From: Marinobacter salexigens
Lineage (GTDB): Bacteria > Pseudomonadota > Gammaproteobacteria > Pseudomonadales > Oleiphilaceae
Direction of reading: 5' to 3'
DNA length: 64,000 nt
NCBI RefSeq assembly: GCF_002806945.1
Contig: NZ_NIHC01000001.1
Span: forward strand, 62,001-126,000
The first letter of the stretch is position 1, and each line of letters begins with the position of its first letter. The notes under the pieces were generated by a model. It saw only the letters and a list, made by a program, of their open reading frames with translations. It had not been told where the DNA came from and did no database searches. This document shows positions 54,911 to 62,826 of the stretch, in pieces. A program made the position numbers and the translations under genes.

Positions 54911-55890
54911 CCGGCCTGCAACCCGTTCTGGGCAATGCGCGGCGCTACAGCTTTTTTCAGCTGGTGGACCTGATTCACCGGCACCACGGTGACGATCTGG
55001 AAGCTGGCCGCGACGAGCCGCCACGGCAGGAGCGTATCCGATTTTCCGCCTCGGCAGGCTTAGGGTTTCCTGGTAGCGATGTGGTTTCTGCCCTGTCGCC
55101 GGAGCATGAGCACGCGCCCTATCAGATGGAAGTGAGCTTTCTGGGTCTGCACGGATCACAGTCGCCACTACCGGGATACTATCTTGAAGATCTGGCCTGG
55201 GAGGCCGGTCAGGATCTTGGCGTGCGCCGGCACTTTCTGGATTTCTTTAACCACCGGCTAGTCACCCTGTTTCACCGGTCCTGGCGCAAATATCGCTATT
55301 ACGTGCGCTTTCGCCCAGGCGCGTCCGATGGATTTTCCAATCTGATCTATTCCCTGACCGGCCTTGGCGACAGCCGCCTACGGGAAGCCACGCCGGTTAA
55401 CTGGTCGAAAATGCTGGCTTATTCCGGTTTGATGGCGGGTCGAAGCCGGTCTCCGGAAGTCGTCAGCGGCATTATTGGGCACTGTTTTGATCTGGACGAT
55501 GTGAGCATCGAGCAGTGGGTGTTGCGCAAGGTGGCCATTGGCGAGGACCAGCAAACGCAGCTTGGCAGACGCAACGCCACCTTGGGGAATGACACCCTGG
55601 TGGGCTCTCAGGTTCGTGATCGCAGTGGCAAGTTCATTCTGCGAATTCGCAACCTGAGCCGCCAGCGTTTTGCCGACTTTCTGCCCAACGGGCAGGATCA
55701 CCAGCGCCTGGTGAAGCTGGTGGAATTTGCTACCCGTGAGCAATTGGCTTACGACCTGGAGCTGCAAATGAGGGGGCAGGATATCCGCCCCATGCAGATG
55801 GGGCAGGAAATACGGCTGGGCTGGAACTCGTTTGTAACACCCGAGAAATCCCGGACCCGGCCCGCCGTGCGGATTCAGATACGCCGTTAA
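54874..55890 (+). CDS. tssG: T6SS baseplate protein TssG
   Basis: A 338-residue baseplate protein (VasB). ARRYSFFQLVDLIHR, IRFSASAGLGFPGSDV, LPGYYLEDLAWEAG-type sequence, FLDFFNHRLVTLFHRSWRKYRY and MLAYSGLMAGRSRSPE are family motifs. The ATG at 54874 lies within the end of tssF, so translation is coupled. Confidence 0.95.
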   Translation: MDVTARSAAADVAGLQPVLGNARRYSFFQLVDLIHRHHGDDLEAGRDEPPRQERIRFSASAGLGFPGSDVVSALSPEHEHAPYQMEVSFLGLHGSQSPLPGYYLEDLAWEAGQDLGVRRHFLDFFNHRLVTLFHRSWRKYRYYVRFRPGASDGFSNLIYSLTGLGDSRLREATPVNWSKMLAYSGLMAGRSRSPEVVSGIIGHCFDLDDVSIEQWVLRKVAIGEDQQTQLGRRNATLGNDTLVGSQVRDRSGKFILRIRNLSRQRFADFLPNGQDHQRLVKLVEFATREQLAYDLELQMRGQDIRPMQMGQEIRLGWNSFVTPEKSRTRPAVRIQIRR

Positions 55891-55909
55891 TATGAAAAGG
55901 AATGCAATC

Positions 55910-57262
55910 ATGGAAGAACGGCAGGTAACCAGACTGAAGCTGACGGTCACCAACCCGGGCACGACCCGCAGTGGTGCGGCTATCGAACACAGCTTTGGCC
56001 CCCGGGGCGGCTCCATCGGCACGGCCGAAAGTGATACCTGGCAGCTGTCAGCCCACCGCACCGGTGCCGTTGCAGGCCACGCGGAAGTCCGGCTTCTTGA
56101 TGGAGGCTATTGCCTGATCGATCGCAGCGGTCGCACCTACATCAACAGTGCCACCCAGCCCGTGGGGCGTGGCCGCAGGGCCCGGCTGAATCAGGGCGAC
56201 ACGGTCAGTATTGGCCGTTATCGCATCCGGGCAGAGTTGGTAACCAATGGTCAGTCAGCCCTGCCTGAGGATCAGGAACTGGAGCATCGATCCGCCGCAG
56301 AAGACAGAAAGCTGGTGGATGTTGCCGAAGGCGAGCTGACCCGTGGCGCAGCCCGTAATCGCGATATGCAGATCGCCGATCCTCTGGAAGGCCTGGCACC
56401 GGCGGAAGCAGAAACCATCAGCGCCGACCCCATGAGGCACTGGCAGGGCGAGCCGGCGGGTATCGATCACGAGGAGAGCGCTCTTATGGCAAGCGAAGGC
56501 GCCTGGTTCGCCACGGAAACCGACGTAACGGATGAGTACCGGGAAAATCGCGATGTGGCCATGGGCCTTCCGGTAAGAGCAGGAGAGAGAGACAGGATGT
56601 CAGACATGCATAACCGCGCATCGAACGAAGGTTCGGGCGATAAGCACCACCCACAGGGCGATCAAAGCCGCAAGCACATCAGTGCCACCCCTCTGATGCA
56701 GGGCATGGAAACCGGCCTTAACTTTGCCGACAGCGACGACATGCAGTTGTTTCTGGAGGAAGCCGGGCAAACCCTGAAGGCCACCATAGATGGCCTGTTG
56801 GCCTTGCACCAGGGCGAAGACAGCCGGCATCAGGCCCTGCGCACGCGGTTGCAGCCCATTGAAGACAACCCCTTGCGCCTTGGCGGGGATTACGAAGAGA
56901 CCGTGCAAACCCTCTTTGCCAGCCAGCGCAGCCCGGTGCATTTGTCGGCACCAGCTGCGGTGCAGGAAAGCCTGCAAAGCCTGAATCATCACCAGCAGGC
57001 TACCGGCGCGGCCATCAGTGAGGCGCTGGAAGCGATTCTTCATGCGTTCTCACCGGAAGCCCTGTTGCGCCGTTTTCATGGTTATCGCCGTGGTTTGCAG
57101 AAGAATGAAGATGAAGGCCGCTGGGCCTGGGATATGTACCAGCATTACTACAAAGAATTGAAATCGAGTCGTCAGCAAGGTTTTGAGCGCTTGTTTCAGG
57201 AAGTGTTCGATCAGGCTTATGACCAGCATTTGCGTCAACTACAAAGGGAGAATCTGGTGTGA
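55910..57262 (+). CDS. tagH: T6SS FHA-domain protein TagH
   Basis: A 450-residue protein in the position of V. cholerae VasC/Fha. Residues 1-100 form a beta-rich FHA-like fold (GGSIGTAESDTWQL, AGHAEVRL, YCLIDRSGRTYIN), a disordered acidic middle follows, and the C-terminal 180 residues hold a conserved TagH domain (LRTRLQPIEDNPLRLG, LRRFHGYRRGLQKNEDEGRWAWDMY). The GR and NG hallmarks of phosphothreonine-binding FHA domains are not seen. The ATG at 55910 is chosen because AAAAGGA precedes it; an ATG at 55892 is in frame. Confidence 0.88.
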   Translation: MEERQVTRLKLTVTNPGTTRSGAAIEHSFGPRGGSIGTAESDTWQLSAHRTGAVAGHAEVRLLDGGYCLIDRSGRTYINSATQPVGRGRRARLNQGDTVSIGRYRIRAELVTNGQSALPEDQELEHRSAAEDRKLVDVAEGELTRGAARNRDMQIADPLEGLAPAEAETISADPMRHWQGEPAGIDHEESALMASEGAWFATETDVTDEYRENRDVAMGLPVRAGERDRMSDMHNRASNEGSGDKHHPQGDQSRKHISATPLMQGMETGLNFADSDDMQLFLEEAGQTLKATIDGLLALHQGEDSRHQALRTRLQPIEDNPLRLGGDYEETVQTLFASQRSPVHLSAPAAVQESLQSLNHHQQATGAAISEALEAILHAFSPEALLRRFHGYRRGLQKNEDEGRWAWDMYQHYYKELKSSRQQGFERLFQEVFDQAYDQHLRQLQRENLV

Positions 57263-57798
57263 AAACCTGCAAATGGAAGTTGCTGACATTGACGATGGTG
57301 CTTGTGCTTGCAGGATGCAGCACACCCTACAACGCCGTGACCAAAACCGCGAAAGTACTCTGGGACCCCAGCATTCCTGTGGGCTATCCGGAAGATCTCC
57401 CCAGCCGGGTGGATCTCACCATGGTCGCCGAGCCTGGCGTGAACCCCAATGAGTCCCTGGCACCCACGCCCATCGCCTTTCAGATTATTGAAATGCGCGA
57501 TAGTTCCCTGTTGATGGCGGGTGACTTTGATCAACTGCTGAACAATCTGGAAGATTCCCTGGGCCGGAACTACATCGAGCACAGCGATTACACCCTGGTG
57601 CCCGGCCAGTTCAAGTTTGTGGAGCCGTTTGAAATCAGCAAGGACACCCGGTTTATCGGCGTGATTGCCTTCTACGCCTATCCGAACCTGTCCCAGTGGA
57701 AGAAAGTGGTCAGGGTGGATCCCATCGGTGGTCGCTACCACCTGCTGGTGAACCTGCGGGACAGGGAAGTCAAACTCAAGCGTTCGGAAGAAACCTGA
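57259..57798 (+). CDS. tssJ: T6SS outer-membrane lipoprotein TssJ
   Basis: A 179-residue lipoprotein (VasD). The signal sequence ends in lipobox LVLAGC (Cys near 20). SRVDLTMVAEPGVNPNESLAPTPIAFQIIEMRD (read in pieces), LMAGDFDQLL, and KDTRFIGVIAFYAYPNLSQWKKV are family features. It anchors TssM to the outer membrane. The start is GTG in a GTGA overlap with tagH; its stop overlaps the tssK ATG (TGATG). Confidence 0.94.
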   Translation: MKTCKWKLLTLTMVLVLAGCSTPYNAVTKTAKVLWDPSIPVGYPEDLPSRVDLTMVAEPGVNPNESLAPTPIAFQIIEMRDSSLLMAGDFDQLLNNLEDSLGRNYIEHSDYTLVPGQFKFVEPFEISKDTRFIGVIAFYAYPNLSQWKKVVRVDPIGGRYHLLVNLRDREVKLKRSEET

Positions 57799-59132
57799 TG
57801 GCGGTTACTAATCGAGTGGTCTGGAGTGATGGGCTGTTTATCAAACCCCAGCACTTCCAGCAGCAGCAACGGTATCTGGAACACCAGATCAATGAGCGGT
57901 CTCTGGCGGTTTCGGATTACCTGTACGGGTTCAGCGATCTGGAATTGAACGCGGAATATCTGAGTTTCGGGCGCGTGGGCCTGGTGCGGGCCAGTGGCTT
58001 GTTCCCCGATGGCACCCGCTTCAACCTGCCCCAGGATGATGTGATGCCAGAGCCCCTGGAAATCACCGATGCCTCGGTGGCCAACCAGGTGGTGTACCTG
58101 GCCCTGCCTCTGGGCAGCGATAGCCTGGCGGAGATTGAGTGGCCAGACACCTCTGCAGCCGGTCGCTTCCGGGCCGAGAGCGCAGAGATCCGCGACCTGC
58201 ATTCCATTGACGGCGATTCCCACAACATAGATGTGGCCCGGGTGGCACCGCGCCTGATGCTGGAGCGGGACGACCGAAGCGCCTACGCAGCCCTCGCCAT
58301 TGGCCGGATTCTGGAAAAGCGCCCGGATGGCAGTCTGGTTATGGACCCGAACTTTATGCCCACCATGCTCAGCGTGCGGTCGGCGCCGCGATTGCAGCGC
58401 TTTGTCGGCGAAATGGCCGGTTTGATGCGGGAACGTGCGCGTAATATTGCGGAACGTGTAGGTGCGCCAGGGCAGGGCGGTGTTGCCGATGTGGCGGATT
58501 TCATGCTGCTGCAGATGCTTAACCGGGCCCATCCGAGGTTCATGCACCTGGCCCGTTTGCGTCAACTGCACCCGGAGCGTCTGTTCGAGGCCCTGCTGGA
58601 GTTGTGTGGCGAACTGGTGACCTTCACCGACGAAGGCCGCCTGCCCCGGGAATACCCGGCCTATGATCACGACCTGCCGGAAGACTGTTTTACCCCGCTG
58701 ATGCAGGTATTGCGGCAATCCCTGAGCACGGTGCTGGAGCCTCGCGCTCTGGCCATTCAGCTGCAAGAGCGCCAGTACGGCCTGACGGTCGCGCCGGTTC
58801 AGGACGGCCAGCTGATCAACGGTGCCGAGTTCATTCTGGCGGTGAAAGCCGACATGCCATTGGACGACCTGCGCAAGCAGTTCACCCAGCAGTGCAAGGT
58901 GGCCTCGGTGGAAAAGATCCGCGATCTCATCAGCCTGCAGCTGCCAGGTATACCGCTGTCTGCACTGCCGGTGGCACCGCGCCAGTTGCCGTATCACGCC
59001 GGGTTTGTGTATTTCCGGCTGGACGACCAAAGCCAGGCCTGGCAGATGCTGGACAACGCCAGTGGTTTTGCCTTCCACGTGGCAGGCAGCTTTCCGGGGC
59101 TGGAAATGCAGTTCTGGGCAATCAGGAGCTAA
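57798..59132 (+). CDS. tssK: T6SS baseplate adaptor TssK
   Basis: A 444-residue protein (VasE) connecting the baseplate to the TssJLM membrane complex. VVWSDGLFIKPQHFQQQQRYLEHQI at the start is diagnostic, followed by FRAESAEIRDLHS, LLQMLNRAHPRFMHLARLRQLHPERLFEALLEL (in pieces) and LPYHAGFVYFRLD. The ATG at 57798 overlaps the tssJ stop; the longer open frame upstream is not coding. Confidence 0.96.
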   Translation: MAVTNRVVWSDGLFIKPQHFQQQQRYLEHQINERSLAVSDYLYGFSDLELNAEYLSFGRVGLVRASGLFPDGTRFNLPQDDVMPEPLEITDASVANQVVYLALPLGSDSLAEIEWPDTSAAGRFRAESAEIRDLHSIDGDSHNIDVARVAPRLMLERDDRSAYAALAIGRILEKRPDGSLVMDPNFMPTMLSVRSAPRLQRFVGEMAGLMRERARNIAERVGAPGQGGVADVADFMLLQMLNRAHPRFMHLARLRQLHPERLFEALLELCGELVTFTDEGRLPREYPAYDHDLPEDCFTPLMQVLRQSLSTVLEPRALAIQLQERQYGLTVAPVQDGQLINGAEFILAVKADMPLDDLRKQFTQQCKVASVEKIRDLISLQLPGIPLSALPVAPRQLPYHAGFVYFRLDDQSQAWQMLDNASGFAFHVAGSFPGLEMQFWAIRS

Positions 59133-59135
59133 ATC

Positions 59136-59963
59136 ATGACAGATGCACAGGTAATGGATTTACCCAATGGCAGCAGGCAGTCCGGCGGCAGTGCATTCAG
59201 TGACCTGTTGTTTGCCGATGAGCAGCCGCAAAACGGCGCCTCCGGCAGCGACTTCGATAATGACCAATTCCAGCTCCGAGGGCTGGAAGACAACCGCCTG
59301 ACGGATGCCGCCACGCCTTTGCTCGGGCTGGTGATTCGCATTCGCCGGCTGGCGGATTATCGTGCTGTGGAAAGCCTCTACCAGCAAGTTGTAGACGAAG
59401 TGGCGGCTATAGACCGTGAACTGATCGAGAAGGGCTACGAACGCCCCACCGTGGTCGCCTATCGCTATGTGCTCTGCGCCTTCATTGATGAGGCGGTGCT
59501 GGGCACAGACTGGGGTGCCCACAGTGTCTGGTCGCAGCACTCGTTGCTGTCGCGTTTTCATAACGAAACCTGGGGTGGCGAGAAGGTATTCGCCATTCTG
59601 GCGCGCATGGAGCAGGAGCCGGCGCGCTACAAGGACATGCTCGGGTTTATCTACCTGTGCCTGTGCCTGGGTTTTGAAGGCCGCTATAAGGTAATGGAAA
59701 ACGGCCGTGACGAATACGAACAGATCCTGCGTGGGCTGCATGAACAGCTTCAGTCGCTCAAGGAAAACGACGATTCCCAGCCTCTGGCAGACGCGCAAAT
59801 CAACGTAACACCGGCCCGTAACCGGCTACGCAGCGGCTTGCCACTGTGGGGCATTGCCGGGCTGTTTGCGGCGGCCATGGTGGGCATATACAGCCTTTAC
59901 AACATAGCGCTGGAAGAACGCATCACGGATGTGCTCAGCGTATTGGAACAACTACCGAAATAA
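59136..59963 (+). CDS. tssL: T6SS inner-membrane protein TssL (DotU/IcmH-like)
   Basis: A 275-residue protein (VasF). The cytoplasmic DotU domain has ATPLLGLVIRIRRLADY, FIDEAVLGTDWG, RFHNETWGGEKVF and FIYLCLCLGFEGRYKV. One C-terminal membrane helix (GIAGLFAAAMVGIYSLYNIA) is followed by a short periplasmic tail, without a peptidoglycan-binding OmpA domain. Ribosome site AGGAG precedes the ATG. Confidence 0.95.
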   Translation: MTDAQVMDLPNGSRQSGGSAFSDLLFADEQPQNGASGSDFDNDQFQLRGLEDNRLTDAATPLLGLVIRIRRLADYRAVESLYQQVVDEVAAIDRELIEKGYERPTVVAYRYVLCAFIDEAVLGTDWGAHSVWSQHSLLSRFHNETWGGEKVFAILARMEQEPARYKDMLGFIYLCLCLGFEGRYKVMENGRDEYEQILRGLHEQLQSLKENDDSQPLADAQINVTPARNRLRSGLPLWGIAGLFAAAMVGIYSLYNIALEERITDVLSVLEQLPK

Positions 59964-59973
59964 GGATATCACT

Positions 59974-62652
59974 GTGATTCGGGTAGAACTGCCGGCGCTT
60001 ATCGGGCGCCTCAACGACATTTGCCGCAATGGCCTTGAAGCCTCTGCGGCCCTTTGCATCAGCCGCCAGGGCGCAGAAATCACTCCGGCCCATTTGCTGT
60101 TCAAACTGCTGGAAACGCCGTTTTCCGACGTGCGCCAGATTCTGCAGCAGGCCGGTATTAATCACCAGGAATTCCAGCCCATAGTGGGCGAAAGCCTGAA
60201 CGGCGAACTGCAAACCGCAGAGCCGTATCCGTCGTTTTCACCGCTGCTGATCGACCTGCTGCAGGACGCCTGGCTGCTGGCCTCCACCGAGCTGAACCAC
60301 CGGGATTTGCGCTCCGGCGCCATCTTCCTGGCTCTGTTAATGAACGCCGACCGCTACCTTATGACCCAGGTCAGCCAGCAACTTCGGGACATCAACCGCG
60401 AACACCTACGCCGCCAGTTCAACACCATGACCGCAGGCTCCACCGAGCGCCCGGAAATGGCGCAAGGCGAAGCAGGCGCGCCTCAGGTTGAGGCAGATAT
60501 GGACCCGCTCAAGCGCTACGCCACCGACTTCACAGCCCTGGCACGGGCCGGAAAGCTGGACCCGGTGGTATGCCGCGATGCCGAAATCGACCAGATGATC
60601 GACATCCTTTGCCGTCGCCGCAAAAACAATCCCATCGTAGTAGGGGACGCTGGCGTGGGCAAAAGCGCCATCGTGGAAGGCCTCGCCCTGCGCATCGTCA
60701 ATGCCGAAGTCCCTGAGCGCCTGCAAAAGGTAGAACTCTGGACTCTGGATATGGGCGCGTTACAGGCGGGTGCCTCGGTAAAAGGCGAGTTCGAAAAGCG
60801 CCTCAAAGGCGTGATCGAAGCGGTAAAAGCCTCAACCACCCCCATCATCCTGTTCATCGACGAAGCCCACACCCTGATCGGTGCCGGCAACAGCGAAGGC
60901 GGCTCCGACGCCGCCAACCTGCTCAAGCCCGCATTGGCCCGTGGTGAACTGCGCACCATTGCCGCAACGACATGGCGCGAATACAAAAAGTACTTCGAAA
61001 AAGACCCGGCCCTCAGCCGCCGCTTCCAGCCAGTCGCCCTGGACGAGCCCAGCCCGGCACAAGCGGTACACATTCTCCGTGGCCTGCGCACCGTATACGA
61101 AAAGGCCCACCAGGTACTCATCGCCGACAGCGCACTGAAAGCCGCCTCCGAAATGTCCGCCCGCTACCTGGCCGGCCGACAGCTCCCGGACAAAGCCATC
61201 GACGTACTGGACACCGCCTGCGCCCGGGTCAGCCTCAATCTGAGCACGCCACCGCGCCAGCTCAGCCACGTGCGCAGTGAACTGCACCAGCTCTCCATGG
61301 AACAGGAACTGCTGAACCGTGAACACACCCTCGGCCAGAGAGTGGATACCGACCGGGAAGCCGAACTGGAACAGCGCATTGCTGAGCTGAACGAGCAAGC
61401 TGCCGAACTGGAAGAAAGCTGGAGCACCCAGCGCGACATGGTCGCCCGCCTGGTAGATATCCGCGAACAACTGCTCAACCCGGCGGACGTTCAGGAAACG
61501 GTTGAAGACGGCGAAACCGTTACCCAAGCCGACAACGAAGCTAACTCCCAGCCCGGGCCAGAACAGCCCGCCCTGGAAGAACACCCTGACCTGCAAAGCG
61601 AAGCCGCCGCCCTCGAACAGGAACTGGCTGAACTCCAGGCCGACGAACCCCTGGTGCACGCACGGGTAGACGCCCACCAGATTGCTGAAGTCATCGCTGA
61701 TTGGACCGGCATTCCCGTCAACAGCATGACCACCGACGAACTGGAAAAAATCACCCACTTACCGGCGTACCTGCAAGCCCACATCAAAGGCCAGAACACC
61801 GCCATTGATTGCCTGCACCAGCATCTCCTAACCGCCCGCGCCGACCTCCGCCGCCCCGGCCGCCCCATGGGCGCGTTTTTGCTGGTCGGCCCCAGCGGCG
61901 TAGGCAAAACCGAAACCGTGGTACAGCTGGCCGAACTCCTCTACGGCGGTCGCCAGTTCCTCACCACCATCAACATGTCCGAGTACCAGGAGAAACACAC
62001 CGTCTCCCGCCTCATCGGCTCACCACCTGGCTACGTCGGCTATGGCGAAGGCGGCATCCTCACCGAAGCCATCCGCCAGAAACCCTACTCAGTGGTGTTA
62101 CTCGACGAAGTAGAAAAAGCCCACCCCGAAGTCCTCAACCTCTTCTACCAAGCCTTCGACAAAGGCGAATTGGCAGACGGCGAAGGCCGGTTGATCGACT
62201 GCAAAAACGTGATTTTCTTCCTAACCTCCAACCTCGGCTACCAGACCATCGTCAACCACGCCGAACACCCGGAGAAAATCGAAGAAGCCCTCTACCCTGA
62301 ACTGGCCGACTTCTTCAAACCCGCATTGCTGGCAAGAATGGAAGTAGTGCCTTATTTGCCTCTGGGCGAAGACACCCTAAACCGCATCGTCGGCGACAAA
62401 CTGCAACGCCTGGCACAACAAATCCGCGATCGTTACCACACAGAAGTGGTGATGGAGGAGGGCTTGGTAGAAGCCATAAGAAGCCGAGCAATAAGAAGCG
62501 AGAACGGCGCGCGCATGCTGGAATCGATCATCGAAGGTGAGCTGTTGCCGCCGATCTCGTTGGCATTGCTGGAAAAGCTGGCGGCAAAAGAACCAGTTAA
62601 ACAAGTAACCCTGGGCGTCTCCGAAAACAAGTTCTCAGGCACCGTCGCATAG
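59974..62652 (+). CDS. tssH: T6SS ATPase ClpV (TssH)
   Basis: An 892-residue AAA+ unfoldase that disassembles contracted sheaths. The N-domain (1-150) is followed by AAA1 (GDAGVGKSAIVEGLA, LFIDEAHTLIGAG), a middle coiled-coil domain (about 410-560) and AAA2 (GPSGVGKTETVVQLAELLYGG, LLDEVEKAHPEVLN, SNLGYQTI). The start is GTG at 59974, set by TAAGGAT upstream. The middle region contains an added acidic stretch around 510-540. Repeat copy 2 follows directly. Confidence 0.96.
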   Translation: MIRVELPALIGRLNDICRNGLEASAALCISRQGAEITPAHLLFKLLETPFSDVRQILQQAGINHQEFQPIVGESLNGELQTAEPYPSFSPLLIDLLQDAWLLASTELNHRDLRSGAIFLALLMNADRYLMTQVSQQLRDINREHLRRQFNTMTAGSTERPEMAQGEAGAPQVEADMDPLKRYATDFTALARAGKLDPVVCRDAEIDQMIDILCRRRKNNPIVVGDAGVGKSAIVEGLALRIVNAEVPERLQKVELWTLDMGALQAGASVKGEFEKRLKGVIEAVKASTTPIILFIDEAHTLIGAGNSEGGSDAANLLKPALARGELRTIAATTWREYKKYFEKDPALSRRFQPVALDEPSPAQAVHILRGLRTVYEKAHQVLIADSALKAASEMSARYLAGRQLPDKAIDVLDTACARVSLNLSTPPRQLSHVRSELHQLSMEQELLNREHTLGQRVDTDREAELEQRIAELNEQAAELEESWSTQRDMVARLVDIREQLLNPADVQETVEDGETVTQADNEANSQPGPEQPALEEHPDLQSEAAALEQELAELQADEPLVHARVDAHQIAEVIADWTGIPVNSMTTDELEKITHLPAYLQAHIKGQNTAIDCLHQHLLTARADLRRPGRPMGAFLLVGPSGVGKTETVVQLAELLYGGRQFLTTINMSEYQEKHTVSRLIGSPPGYVGYGEGGILTEAIRQKPYSVVLLDEVEKAHPEVLNLFYQAFDKGELADGEGRLIDCKNVIFFLTSNLGYQTIVNHAEHPEKIEEALYPELADFFKPALLARMEVVPYLPLGEDTLNRIVGDKLQRLAQQIRDRYHTEVVMEEGLVEAIRSRAIRSENGARMLESIIEGELLPPISLALLEKLAAKEPVKQVTLGVSENKFSGTVA

Positions 62653-62667
62653 GGCAACCGAGATCTA

Positions 62668-62778
62668 GCGCAGCGTGGGGTTCTGCTTTCCAAAACCCTG
62701 CGTAGCCATGGATGGCGGAGCGGAGCCTACAGGGACGTATTCACGGCGTGTTTTGGAAAGCAGAACCCCACGCTGTGC
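62668..62778 (-). repeat. Long hairpin repeat, copy 2
   Basis: Arms of 26 bases at 62671-62696 and 62750-62775 are perfectly complementary, with three more bases pairing beyond each end (one as G-U). The outer 19 bases are specific to this copy (starting CAGCGTGGGGTTCTGC). The 67-bp core (62690-62756) is the reverse complement of the copy 1 core with six differences. The inner stem is CCCTG with CAGGG, against CCGTG with CACGG in copy 1. It lies between tssH and the sigma-54 activator, starting 16 bp after the tssH stop. Confidence 0.9.
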
Positions 62779-62826
62779 GACCGGGTCAGTACAGGACCGG
62801 ATAACAGGAACATAAGGGAAAGAAAA

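Noticed and set aside
60832..61758. Long 308-codon open frame antisense to tssH
   Set aside because: It is a Gly/Phe/Val-rich shadow caused by biased codons in tssH; the sense strand encodes a complete ClpV with all motifs.
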